DNA of 64,000 nt from Ziziphus jujuba (lineage: Eukaryota; Streptophyta; Magnoliopsida; Rosales; Rhamnaceae): contig NC_083386.1 in assembly GCF_031755915.1 (NCBI RefSeq), positions 21,561,001 through 21,625,000 on the forward strand. Reading direction: 5' to 3'. This document shows positions 48,601 to 61,198 of this stretch, piece by piece. The notes under the pieces are model-generated. The model had not been told where the DNA came from. It saw nothing but the letters and a program-made list of their open reading frames with translations, and did no database searches. The position numbers and the translations under genes are program-made. Numbering within the stretch: position 1 is the first letter of the stretch; each line of letters opens with the position of its first letter.

Positions 48601-51600
48601 ATCATTATATATCATAACAGCAATTAACTGCTATTATTTACCAAATACTCAAATACTATATTACTATTGGTATCAAGCTTTAATCTCCATTTATTTACGG
48701 GTATCACAGTTTGAGAGCAAAATTTAAATAAATACATATATAGACATAAAAAATTTCTCGTTCAAGATTTTGCACTAAAATAAAGGTCAGGAGAACAGGC
48801 CCCGTAGAATTTCTTATTAGTGCTTAAAGATATCTTTTAGTGCTATTGGTTGTTTCTGGACTTTTTACTTTTAGTAAAGGTAATAGGCTCACATTTTTTT
48901 TTTTTTTTCAGTAAACAGGATAACAGGCCCTGTAAGTATAATTCTTGGTGTGTGTGTGTGTGTGTATATAGATATATATATATCAAATATTATGATATAT
49001 ATATATATATATCTATATAAAAAAAAAAAAAAAGGTTTTTGATATGGATGATTTGCATGAGGATTAAAAAAAATTATAATGATTTTTGAAATAATCCTCG
49101 TCAATCCTCATTCATTCATGTAGACCAGAGCACCATAGCATAGCTCTGTGTATATATACGTACAAGGTAGCTTTTGGAAATTCTACTGTTTTGCTAGAAA
49201 CACAAATAGTACTGTTGCAAAAGCAAGAGCCTCGATTAGCACAGTCAAGTCGTATGTATCCATTTGTTTCGTTTTTGGTAAATAAGTTGTATAATATCCA
49301 TTAACGCCTAATTAAAAAAATTAATAGGATGTTAGTTGATTGATTATTTCTATATATATTGCAAATTTTTTTTTTTTGTGTCAAGCAGCAAAGTCTGTGG
49401 TACACTATTTATTTATTTTATTTTTTTTGAATCAATGTAATACACACTATTACTAATTTGTCTGTACTTGACCAAAAATAAATAAAAACGAAAAAGTCTA
49501 TTATATTTAATTTGAACAATTTGTCTACTTGCACCTTTACGGATACGCTGACATGTTCCTGATCTTGATCAGTTTTAATTCTCCATTGATTGATTCAAAA
49601 GTTTCTCCTCCTTTATAAACTATAAACCTAAAAAGTAAAACTAATTAGATGCTTTTTATTTGAGATGGAAGCCATTTTTCTCTTTTTTTTTTTATTTTTT
49701 TTATTTATGAAACTCAAAGCGCATAAGTACCGATCGATCTAAAGAGAGTCAACCGCAAGCAAGGTTGCCGACAACAAAAATTTACAGATTTCAGCTCTAC
49801 TGCCGCTCTAATATTTATATCATAAATACATGTAGGATGAGCTAATTTTTTGAAAATCATATCCTAAATTCCTGATCTTTAATTTCTTATATATATTTAA
49901 AGATAGTTTTACCGTGACGAAGAATATAACTTTAATAATTGAGTATTTTGAGGTAATTTATAATTTTCAAAAAGAAAATTTTACTATTTTATCAGTCCAA
50001 ATAATAAAATAAAAAATCAAAATTTTAAAATTTGATTTTAAAAAAAAATCTTAATTTGAAATTATATATATATATATATATATATGGATATAATGACAAC
50101 ACATCTTTCATCTTTCATGAATTGCTGAAATTTAATTTGTTTTCCAATGCTAGCCGGCTAGTATTTTCTTGAGGAGACGTCTATTTGAATAGGCAACTAA
50201 ATTTGTTAAAAGAAAATTTCAGGAAAAACTAAGAAAGAATTTAAACATGTGATATGCATATACATACATATATATATATATATATATTCAACAATAATTT
50301 ACCAAAATATATATATACAAAAATTCTCTAATTATGAATCCTAAACTTTATTAAATCAGGGCTCTTATGTAAAAATGCTATACTATTTCTTATTTTTAGA
50401 TTTAAATTCAAATATCAACTAATAATCCAACTAATCTATAGATATTTACTATATAAGCATTCTAAATTTAATTAAATTGAAGATTTTTTTATAAAAGAAG
50501 GATTATATATATGTATATTCAACATTACTACATAATTATTTTTTTAAAAAAAATTTACTATGTAATATACAAACAATCATGTTACATGCACTAAAATATT
50601 TTACAAGTGATGTAACAAGATATGTCATTATTATATTAGTTAAAAAATTCATATAAATTAAACATGTGGTAAATGAACTCTAAAAGGTACAAATGGAAAT
50701 GCAATACATAACCAATGAGACATTATCTTGTAAAAGCAAGGGGTAAAATTTTGATACTCATAGCAACATTGAGTGTATATGTATTTTTTTCTCTTTTTTC
50801 TTGTTTGATGAATCATTGACGAGTATGTATATATATATATATATATATATGGAGAATGCTTTATGTATCAAAATATTTGATAAATATCGTCTTGTCCATT
50901 AAATAGATAAATCTAATAATATACACTAAGAATAAATATTTATAACTTCTAAAATGCTTATCCATCCTTGTACATTGATATATCCAATCAAAATCTAATA
51001 TGATTTATTAAATATGTTGTACATTGAATACTCGCTTATTTGTAATATATAATTTTGTATGTATTTATTAATGCATAATATGTATTATCAAATAAATAAT
51101 GTGTACTATAAAAATAATATGCAATAATCAGCAAGTTGAGATAAGTAGAGGTAAAAATGGAGAAAGTGTGAGCTATAGTTTTGTTTAGTCAAATCAAACA
51201 TGGGAAAGACAAGTAAATGCAGGCTCGCTTTGATTTAATCTTTTTTTTCTGTAAACAAGGGGGACATTAAAGGCCTCCTTGGCCAACTTGCACTCCAACT
51301 TGCCAATCTTTTCTTGCTGCCACACAACATATATCGTACATATTACATTTTCTAATGATAATTATTAAAATATTTTTTAAAAAAGGGCAAACAAAATACC
51401 CACTTGCTCTCTGTTTTTCACAACGACAACTTGGCTACTTATTAAACCACAACTTGCATTGCAGCCTAGCTGTTGGATTCTTTTCCTTCGCCAAAACCAA
51501 TAATATTTTATCGCCCTTTTGAAATTTTTTAAAAAAAAATAAATTTAAAAAGAAGAAAAAGACAATCCTCTCCGTGCACACCAAACTTACGGAAAAATTC

Positions 51601-53431
51601 CAACTCGACCCTTTTTCCAACTCCATCGGCTGAAATATTTTTCTTCTTTATCTTTATCGTTTTTGCTTATTAATTGTACGGTGATTTCACAAAGTTTGAA
51701 AAAAAATCAAGATTTATTCAACTTAATAATCATCACCATTTGCATGCCTCAATTGCATTTGAAATTAAATAATCGTTGTTTTGATTCCCTCAGAGGACAC
51801 AGAATTGGGAAATATTGTTTAAAAGTGTTATGGCATATAAATTATAATTATTATAATTAATGGCCTGCAATCAACTTAATTAATCTGTTTTAATTTCTCA
51901 TATTGCATTGGAACTAGAAAAATCAATTAGGCATATATAGGGGGGCAAAACCGAATTGATAATATATATTATGATTAATCGATGTACATAAATTATCTTC
52001 TGAACGTTTATGTTGAATATTTCCCCACCAAAAAAAAAAAAAAAAAAAAAAGCACAAAAAGGCTGTTTATGTTGACTGGCATGTGATCTATTGCCCATAT
52101 GATTTCTAAATGCACATATATCTATCTTTTGTGTCTAACCCTTTTCGCACATTTGTTAAAGGCATTGATAGGATACTGCGATCCTTCATTCTGCATTTGC
52201 AGAATTTATTATCATTACATCGATCCGCAGCTTACAATCTCAGAAATAATAATGACTAATTAATTTAAGGAAGCATTTCTCATATAGCAGAGGAAAATGA
52301 TTAACTTGTTGGCATTTTATAATTAAATGTCGGTTTTTCAATTAATTAATGTATGTACCTCGGAATTTGATCACCAAAAGAAAAATGATTTCTAAAGGAA
52401 TAGAAAATAGAAGATCTTAGTTAAGAAATTTTTATTAATTAAATTCGGTATTATTCATCAACACAAATCATTTTATATGGACGGTCGGGAACATTAATTA
52501 ATGAAAAATTATCTCTATAGATCTTGGAATTTATATCATTTTCATATATTTCTATCTGCCTGGAAAGATCCGACCAAATACTCTTAGGTTTTGACCAGTA
52601 ATTACACTAACTATTATTAAGAGTACATCTTCAGATCCAACATTTAAACTAGATAAAAAATTACATCTTTCCTATTGTAATTTAAAAATAAAAAATAAAA
52701 AGAAAATAAAAAAAGAAGAAGAAAGAAAGAACCGACCAAAAGAAACGAAAGAAGAAAGAAGCTAATAAATATTATAATGATCTAATTGTTTTTATTGATT
52801 AACGGGTTTGCCTAAACATATTTTCTTCTAACCCCGAAACTAGGGTTTACTCAAATTCCTCGAAAAACTTTACCTATTTCATAAAGGTGCATAAAAATAG
52901 ACAAAAGGACAAAACATCAAAAAATAATATAATTAAGAGGATCAGAGTCTTCATAGAACTAATAGCATTATCTAACACACATTAATTAATATCAAAAAGA
53001 TATATAACAAAAAAAAGAAAAAAAAATTACATATACACCAAAATTAAAACGTATAATATACATTGCTAATTAATTAATGTAAGAACAATCTCCAGAAGGG
53101 GATGGTTCTTTTTTCTTTTTTTCTTTTTTGAAGAAAAAGAGTAAAACATATACACAGTATCATACTCTCTATCTTACTTTTTTTCAACCATTGCAACCTC
53201 CTGAGATATATTACCTCAAGAAGAACAGGAAAAAGAAAAAAAAAAAAGGAAAGAAAGGAAAAATCTACAAATTGATTTTCTCCAACCTATATAGGTGACG
53301 CTGATCCAACATACGAGAATCCATATCCACCCATATGAAAGAGAGAGAACCAAAAAAAACAAAAAGGAAAAAGAAACAAAAACAAAAACAAAAACAAAAT
53401 CAGATAAAATTTTTTTGGTATGATAAAAATT
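45682..53431. other. Gene-free region between TBL copy B and the ABA receptor
   Basis: Begins with the duplicated 3' flank of TBL copy B (to about 46970), then AT-rich DNA with many AT runs (for example 48966-49018, which is also a palindrome) and A or T tracts. Sequence near 47142-47780 resembles the worn ends of a transposon (CCAGTGGCAGGTCCAGAAAA; GGGGGCACACC). The last few hundred bases are probably the receptor's 3' untranslated region. No supported gene. Confidence 0.65.
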
Positions 53432-54112
53432 TTAATTTGAAGAGGTAGTTTTTTTGTTACTTTTGACCATATTCTCAGCGATCTGAGAGAGCGACTGCAA
53501 ATTGCACCTAACAATGGTATCCACGAACACACACGTCTCTTCTTTCGTATTCCCGTTCGGTACGTCCACCGCATACGATTCCACCACCACCGTTCCGGCG
53601 CCGTCGGCCGTGGCATGGAGCGTCGTGACCGATCTGTAATTGGTAAGCCGGTGATCACCTCCCACCACGCTGAAGCTCAGGACGTGGCGTTCATCATCCA
53701 GAATCTCCAACCTCTCGGTGCTTGACTCAGCAGGCAGACCCGAAATGACACGGACCTCACGGAGACTACCGACGTTTCCATCGCCGTCGATGACGTGGCA
53801 ACTCTTAAGGAAATGCTTGTACGCTTGCGGATTATCGAAACGACGAACGACGGACCAAACTACTGGCACGGGAGCGTCGATGGTCTGGATAGCGGCGGAG
53901 AAGCACTGGTTTGCAGATACCGCGTGGGTGTGGTAACGAGCTACTGAGTCAGGTAAGGGAAATGGAATAGCGGAAGAAGGTGGAACGACATGTCGCACGA
54001 ACGACGACATCGCAGCATGATTGTGAGATTGTTTATGGTGGAAAGTCAGTGCGGTACTGCCGGTGATTGGTTTTGTTGGGTTGATTCTGTGAAGCTGAAG
54101 CGACGAAGGCAT
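53432..54112 (-). CDS. PYL4: PYR/PYL/RCAR abscisic acid receptor, PYL4-6 type
   Basis: Soluble START/Bet v 1-fold receptor that binds abscisic acid and then inhibits clade A PP2C phosphatases, releasing SnRK2 kinases. A single exon of 226 residues, as is usual for the PYL4-6 subgroup. Seen in order: a variable N-terminal extension of about 55 residues beginning MPSSLQLHRI, the fold start (VARYHTHAVSANQC), the ABA carboxylate-binding lysine in YKHF (Lys99), the gate loop SGLPA (124-128), the latch HRL (154-156), and the C-terminal helix (EETCVFVDTIVRCNLQSL). All key binding residues are present, so it should be functional. The subgroup is known as monomeric in the absence of ligand. The start at 54112 matches the MP-start of relatives; Met35 is a weaker alternative. 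The assignment to PYL4 rather than PYL5 or PYL6 is by resemblance. Confidence 0.95.
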   Translation of the reverse strand: MPSSLQLHRINPTKPITGSTALTFHHKQSHNHAAMSSFVRHVVPPSSAIPFPLPDSVARYHTHAVSANQCFSAAIQTIDAPVPVVWSVVRRFDNPQAYKHFLKSCHVIDGDGNVGSLREVRVISGLPAESSTERLEILDDERHVLSFSVVGGDHRLTNYRSVTTLHATADGAGTVVVESYAVDVPNGNTKEETCVFVDTIVRCNLQSLSQIAENMVKSNKKTTSSN

Positions 54113-54156
54113 ATTGAAATTCTTCGATGAATTTTTTTTCTTTCTTTTTTTTTTTT

Positions 54157-54234
54157 CTATCTCTCTCTGCGATCTCGAGCTCTAGCTGTGAAAGGTGCAG
54201 TAGAGCTTGAGATAGTTAGAGAGGTCTGGTTCAT
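54157..54234 (-). CDS. Short upstream ORF before the ABA receptor
   Basis: A 25-codon frame starting MNQTSLTISS and ending RDRRER ends 44 bases before the receptor ATG in its leader. It does not overlap the main frame. Its ATG lies about 28 bases downstream of the centre of the TATA box, so it would sit at or next to the transcription start; translation would depend on the exact start site. Function is not known. Confidence 0.35.
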   Translation of the reverse strand: MNQTSLTISSSTAPFTARARDRRER

Positions 54235-54257
54235 GGAAGAGAAGGATGATATATTGG

Positions 54258-54266
54258 TATATAAAA
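54258..54266 (-). promoter_or_regulatory. TATA box of the ABA receptor gene
   Basis: On the minus strand TTTATATACC lies about 145 bases upstream of the receptor ATG, and predicts a transcript start near 54230. A GA/CT-rich tract upstream (54370-54420) fits a plant Y-patch-like promoter element. Confidence 0.55.
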
Positions 54267-55030
54267 TAGGAAGAGAAAGAGATAAAGAGAAGAGAAATAG
54301 AAATGGAGTTTTAATTTTATTTTTTATTTGGGGGGGACTCCACTTGGAATAGATTTGCAGTTTTCGTCGAAGAGAGAGAGAGAGAGAGAGAAGAAAAAAA
54401 GAGAGAAAGAAAAGGGAAGAGAAATGGAGGTGGTGATGATGTTTATCACAGAGGTTACGCCGGACTTGCAAGTGGATCGTCAACTTGCAAAACTCCTTTG
54501 GACTTAGTTCAAATCTATTATCCAATTCTTTGTTTCTAACTACAACTTTGCCACTCTCCTTTCAATTATTTTTTTAATATTATTATTGCTAGTGTCATTA
54601 TTCTAATATTTACCTTTTTTTTTTCTTTTTTTTGTCTTTGATAGCAAATGTGATCAAATCGCTTTTTGTGATTTTTTAATTTGCAATATGCATATTAGGA
54701 TACTTATAGGAGATGTAGCCAATATCTTCTCACTGACCAAAACATCAATTTTAAAATAATATGAGGGCTTTACCAAATTATGTACCTCCACCTTGTGATT
54801 AACATTATTAATGGAGTTACATCGGCTAATAACAAATTAATATTTGTATCTGTGTATACAGTGAGGATATCCTCAATTTTAAAGTTGAGGGATAAGTGGC
54901 CTCATTTATTTAAAATCTGTGAATTTATATGATATAATTGTGTTTATCAAATTCAAAAAATTTAAATTATTCAACTCACATATGTTCGATTTAAAAAATT
55001 GAGGATGTCTTAAGTACCATTGTTGGTGTG

Positions 55031-55069
<39 letters not shown>

Positions 55070-55342
55070 TTATCATACACTAGTCCAATTTTCCTAGTAG
55101 ATCAAGCCTAGGATATGTTTGGCAACTACATCTTGCAAACATATTACGGAAAATGTAAAAATCCAAATTAACATCTACAATATGTTACAGGATATTGCAT
55201 CCTTCATTATGCCATATACTTGGTTGCCTAGTAAAATATTTTCTTATAATGCACTAGTTATATATGATTTTCATTTTTTTTTATTATATAATCTTTACAA
55301 TCAAAGGAATTCAATATATATGTGCTCATTTGTTAGTCTCAG

Positions 55343-55373
<31 letters not shown>

Positions 55374-55739
55374 TTGCTTGTAATTAATCTAATACACATA
55401 TATTATAGAAAATTTGAATGATTTTACCACTAGAATACCATAATAAAAGAATGACTATAGATATTAAAAATTAATTATGCAGAATGTAGACTAAAATTAA
55501 AATCCAAGAACATCAGATTAATGGTAATAGAGTCCTATAACAATTAATAAGTTGTGCTTTAGCCTATTATATGTTAAAGAAAAAGTCTTTATTTATACAT
55601 ATTTATATATATAATGATATTCAAATAAGATCTATTTTATTTTAATAAACTAAACTTTACTTTTGATAATTATTAGATTTTCATTCAAAATATAAAGATC
55701 GATCTTTCATAGAATCTAATGGTTATCACAAGTAGGATT

Positions 55740-56740
55740 TAGTTTAATAACATAAGGTGGATTTTAAAACATTAGAACCAAATTCCAAAATAAAAATTAG
55801 ACCAAAAACTAAAAATAAAATAAAAAAAAAAATTTGCTATAATTTTTACCATAATTCATTTTTAAGAAATAAAAAATATAAATTTTTCTAACAAAAATAT
55901 TTTTGATATTTTTTTCATTTTATAGAAAAAAAAACCGACATGGTCTATTTTTTTTCACTTTGGAAAAATTTCTTTACTTAACCTAATGAATTATAGACCA
56001 CAATACCAATATCAATACGCAAATGAATTATGACCTATTTTTTCATTTTTGAAAAATTTTCTATTTGACCAAAACAAATAAATAAAACCATTCAGAATTG
56101 GAAAAAATAAAAATTAAACAAAAAATAAATAAATAAAATGGTGGCCATTTTTTCCATTTTGGTATATTCTAATTAATTTTTCCATTTTCCCATTTTTTGC
56201 ATCCGGTTTGGTTTATAAAATTGTTTAATTTTTTTTCTTTTTTTTAAATTTTTTATTTTAATTTTTTAGTTTGTGGTCTGATTTTTTTTTGGGTATTTTT
56301 GTCTAATTATTTTTAATTTTGTTCTAATAAAATTATTTTTATTAGACCAAAAAGTTCAATTTTTTTTTTATTATTATTATGTTTCCATCTAATTTTAAGT
56401 CTAAAAATATTAAATTATAATTGTGAGTATTTTAATTTAAATTAAAAAGAAATGAATGCGAATTTCCAAATAAAAAATCATAAATATAAAATAAAAAAAT
56501 AACAAATATATTATTAAAAAATATATTTTTTATTATGAAAAATAATTATAACATTAGTATGACATTATATTCATGTTACAACTGTTAATTTTAACATCAC
56601 TCTTAAAAATTAGATCAATTTACAATGATTTTGAAATTTTATAATTTAATTTATACAAATTAAAAATTCAAAGTTAAAATCGCACAACTCTAAATAGATT
56701 TAAGTACGAAAATGCAATTTACCTTTGCATATTACTTGCA
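55740..56740 (-). mobile_element. Old transposon-like repeat, copy 2 (inverted relative to copy 1)
   Basis: The reverse complement of 56240-56740 follows the order of blocks in 26670-27180, including a near-identical stretch of about 40 bases around TTTTATATTTATGATTTTTT. The left side (55795-55830) carries AGACCAAAAACTAAAAATAA in the same orientation as copy 1, so copy 2 looks like a foldback with copies of the sequence at both ends. Limits approximate. Confidence 0.5.
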
Positions 56741-59295
56741 AGATTAGTTTCAATTATTTCCAAATACATTGAGTGCCTGTTACGAACATTTAAGTCCATA
56801 AGTACTTAATTAATAGAGAAAGATCATCATTTCTTCTCATATATATTCCAAGTGGTCCCGATGTGTACTATTACTACATAATTAATTGCAATTAGCAGTA
56901 TGATATATATAATTCTAAATTATTATAAACATATCGAATTACGTGTACTATTATTTTATCACTTACCTGATCCATTGTAACTTGTCGGTCATAAACCAAA
57001 CCATAATATAAATTAATTAATCAAAGACTTACATTAATGAAAGAAAATTAAAATGTCAAAGATTTACATATCGATCTTTTATATATGTAGAAAAAGAGTA
57101 ATCAATATTATTTTGATCCAATGCCCGTACATGAATCGTAATTTTGAATTTTCTGGTTGTGTTAGTGGATCAATAGAATGGGTACGTAAGACAGTATGTA
57201 AGCCAACTCAAAATTTTGAGATGTGGATTCGAGAATTTGATCGATTTAAAAGGATTTAAAAGAATTGTATGCCTGCATGGCTGTTTGATTATTAACAAAT
57301 CGGCCAATTTGACATTTTATTGTCCCTGGCCAGGGGCATCGCAGTACTTTCCTTTTGGTTTTTTAGGGACATAGATATTTTTATTTTATTTTTTTATTTT
57401 TGATATATTATTTATTGTCGATATCGAAGATAGAATCGCGACTCTACAAGTTTGCTAAAAAGAAATAGCGGTTTTGCTTATTTATTGATAAATAATAAAA
57501 ATAAATAAATAAAAGTGGTTTTGCCTATGTTTCTATGGAATGGATATATAAAATGTTTAATATAATTGCTCCAAGCCTCCAACAATTGAAACAAGGGGAA
57601 ATTCTAAGAACCACCTTTGAAACAATTCTCTTTTAGCTCAAAAAGCTAACCTAGGTTATTAGTACGTATATAAATAATTTAACCTTTCTCTTACAATATT
57701 TCTTCGGCCCTTTTCAGGCAAGAATTAATTAATTACTATCCTATTAATTCGCATTATATGTTGTGAATTTTTATTTTTTTATCAGATTCAGTAGTTTTTT
57801 AACATTGATATATAGTTTTACTAATTATTTTATATGTGAGTAAATTAATGGTTAGGAAGATTTCAAAAACAACATTTTTTATTTAAAAATAAATAAAAAA
57901 CTCCAAAAGTAATTTTGTTAGCATTTTTGGAAGAGATCTAATAGCTAATAAATCTTTATAAATGGTATCTAACCATTGTTAGACTCGAATAGATTAAACC
58001 CAGATTTAGAGAGTGAGAAATAATTAATCTTATTCCGAGATACCAACCCAACCATGAACTTTTTTAGTGGAAGAAGAAAACTTTGATGATGAAGATTGTT
58101 ACCCATTTATAAATTAAGAATCCAGATCTTTTATCCCATTTTCTCATGCCATATTTCTGTTCAACAAGTAATATATGTCATCTCATTTGAAAAAGATCAC
58201 AAAGAGGAAAAAAAAAATATATATATATATATATTTCTAGACCGATAAAGACTAATCATTTTTTAGCTTAATTGGATAATATTCTATGATTGATTGGATA
58301 TATACATGAACGGAAGTATGGAAAATGAAACAAAAAAATCTCATCCATAAGGTGATGACAAACAGCATGATTTCTGTCAGATGTGACTGCTATTTGATTT
58401 AACTAGCTTAAATTGAAAATTGCTCAGATTCAGGCTCTGAGACCTTTCAGATTCTTGAAGAAGTTTATAGACGCCCCCCATAGCTATATACATTTTAATT
58501 TTTGTAAGGTTAAGAAGAGTCAAATATCCAGCCACTGGGGTTTCTATTTTATTACCCAAGGCATCATCCACTTTAATCTTGTCGGTACCTCTCTTTCAAA
58601 GTAGTTGAAGTTTCCAACTTTAAGCATGATTCCTTGGTTCCATGAACTTTCTTTTTTGTCCTTTTTATTTCCCTCTTGATATTTATTTATTTATTTTTCT
58701 TAATATGGTTTTATCGTATTTTCTACCAACTTCCACCAACTTGATCATTTTTAAAGATGGAACCCACCATTCACATGGTGCTTATCTTAAGAAGACCCAT
58801 TTTCGTAGGTTTAAAAATAATTCTTTCATTAAACCCCACTAGGTAGACTGAACATACATGCAATGGCCTCCTCTAGAAAGAACTGCAGCTTGATGTTTCG
58901 TGCTTTTACTATTTGTTCATTTCCCCTCTTGGACCCAAAAGAAGGATCATACACACAAAAAAAAAAAAAGGGTGAGGAATTTTCAAAAAGTGATCAGAAA
59001 AGCCATTATAAGTATTGCATCCGCAGGCAGAATGTTAATATACATATCAAGAAAATTATTATGGATAACATAAACACGAAATTGAATTCTTTTTAAACTG
59101 CTTAGAAAATGGGATTCATTTTAGTAAATGTTTTTATTTTATAATTATAAATCAAGTGACTATTGTAGTAGTAAAATTTATAACTAATATATTAGTCATT
59201 TATCAATGACTACTATATATGATAATTATATATCGTTATATCTAGTCCCTTAACTAAAAAAATGAGACAATTTCATTAGGATATAAAAAAAAATT

Positions 59296-59396
59296 CAGTA
59301 CATCGGATGTATTCTCTCGCTTACGTAGGTGTGTGGACTGTACATGTGGATCTCCTCCTTTATGTGAGAGAGAGGGCATATACACTCGATGTAGTG
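59296..59396. mobile_element. MITE-like foldback of about 100 bp
   Basis: The left arm CAGTACATCGGATGTATTCT and the reverse complement of the right arm CACTACATCGAGTGTATATG are similar, followed in both by CTCTC. The centre is a short non-coding loop. Small size and paired ends suit a miniature inverted-repeat element; no target duplication was confirmed. Confidence 0.45.
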
Positions 59397-61154
59397 AAGC
59401 TTCTTTTCGTTGGAATAGCTTAATTCTTAATGACTATTGATGTTAAATTTTGAGACTTAGTTCAAGACCTAATATAAAATAAAATAAACAAGAAAAAAAG
59501 AAAAAAGAAAATCAAAAACATAAAGATTACCATAAAAAGAGGTCATTGTAAGACGTTTTATATGTTTGACGTAAAGTATAAGCCTTGCGGTCAAATTCGG
59601 ATATACCTAACGTAGCTTTTTTCAAGAAACTTTTTTGATTTTTGACAAGAATTTTTTAGGAATTTAATTTCGTAATTAATTAATTATTAGCAGAATGTAG
59701 CACAATATCTTAAAAATTATAATAAAGAATGTATAACAATTCTAAGTAATCTAATTCGCAATTCCTAAACATACCCATTCAAAAATTAACCTCCAAAAAA
59801 AAAATTAATCCTTAAAACGTCATATTTGTGTCAAAATAGTTAAACTTTTTCATTTAAAATTTTTTTTTTAATCTTAAAATTTCATCCAAGTTATGCAGTA
59901 AAGTTTAAAATAATCAGAGTAAATTAACAAGTCAAGATTCATAATTAGTTTTTCGCTTTTATATGCTTATATATTTATGCAGCTTTCCATTTTAACTCGA
60001 TATATTATATAGAAGTGACAAAAAATATTTAAAACAGTTTCCCTCTAGTAAATTTGAAAAAACAAAAAAAAAAAAGTAGTTACATAATTTACATATGTAA
60101 TTAATCCATTCGATGAAATTGTAATTTATTAGTTTTGATAGTTGGATTTAGTTAAATAAGTATAAAGTAGCTGTCCTAAATCCCAAATAATTAAAAATTC
60201 AGTTAATTTCCTTGTCATAGCATAATTCACGCTAAAGTGAAATGGCATCTATTAGAATCGACCGGGTCTAGCTGGTCCTAGTCCTGAGGTTGACTAGAAA
60301 ATATATTTGAATTCTTTGAAATTTTTCGTTGTTGCATTGCCCTTTCACTTCTTTTATATATTTACGAGGAAGGACCACTGCCCTAATCGTAGAAAATGAG
60401 CCATATCTTTTTATCCTTTATTATTATTATTATTATTATTATATGCTCTTTATTCATTCTTTTTTTGTTTACTAGCTACGTAAGAAAAAAGCAGACACTC
60501 AAAAACGAAATGAAAAAGCCAAAGCCCCATTTAAATGCTTTTCTTATCCTCCTCTGATCACTTTCTGCTTCAATTTCTGAGGGCAAACCTAAATGAAAAT
60601 TTTAAAATTCCTACACATTAAATATTACAAATTAAGGGGAAAACTAGTTTAAAACAAAATATAAATATTATGCACCGAATTATAATCTATATATAAACAA
60701 AAATGTTGTTATATGGTATGTTGCTCACCTTTGGGATGACCATCCAATTACAAGCAATTATCATCCAATTGGACGCAACTATAATGATCATCAAATGGTG
60801 ATAAATTATTATCACGCACCACATAATAATGGATGCCATCCACATTAACCTTTATGTCTGAACCATCCGATATTAGGCTTCTCATTTTTTGTTATGTTTC
60901 ATTGAAATAAAGACCCCAGTATTGAAGCTGAAATTGTGGTGTGGACGATTTTGTTTTGTTTTTTTTTTGTTTTTTTAAACATCCGACCATTTTTTATAAC
61001 TAATTATGAAAATGACTGTCAAATTCTGAAATTATGTTTCAGTAAATGATTAAAACTGATAAGTGATAATCATACCAATATGCAAGTAATGTTGAAAGAA
61101 TATTATCATCATATTAAAATTGATATTCTATGATCAGGACTGACCTATCATAGA

Positions 61155-61155
61155 A

Positions 61156-61198
<43 letters not shown>
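61155..61198. repeat. Compound CT then AT microsatellite
   Basis: About 11 CT units run directly into about 11 AT units. Confidence 0.95.

Noticed and set aside
48966..49018. Palindromic AT sequence next to a GT run
   Set aside because: Any long AT run is self-complementary, so the hairpin carries little information.
53718..53936. Open frame on the plus strand opposite the ABA receptor
   Set aside because: It is the antisense shadow of a GC-rich coding exon.
54157..54525. 122-codon minus-strand frame upstream of the ABA receptor
   Set aside because: Most of it is GA/CT-rich promoter sequence translated into Ser/Leu repeats and it crosses the TATA box. Only its last 25 codons could be a leader upstream ORF.
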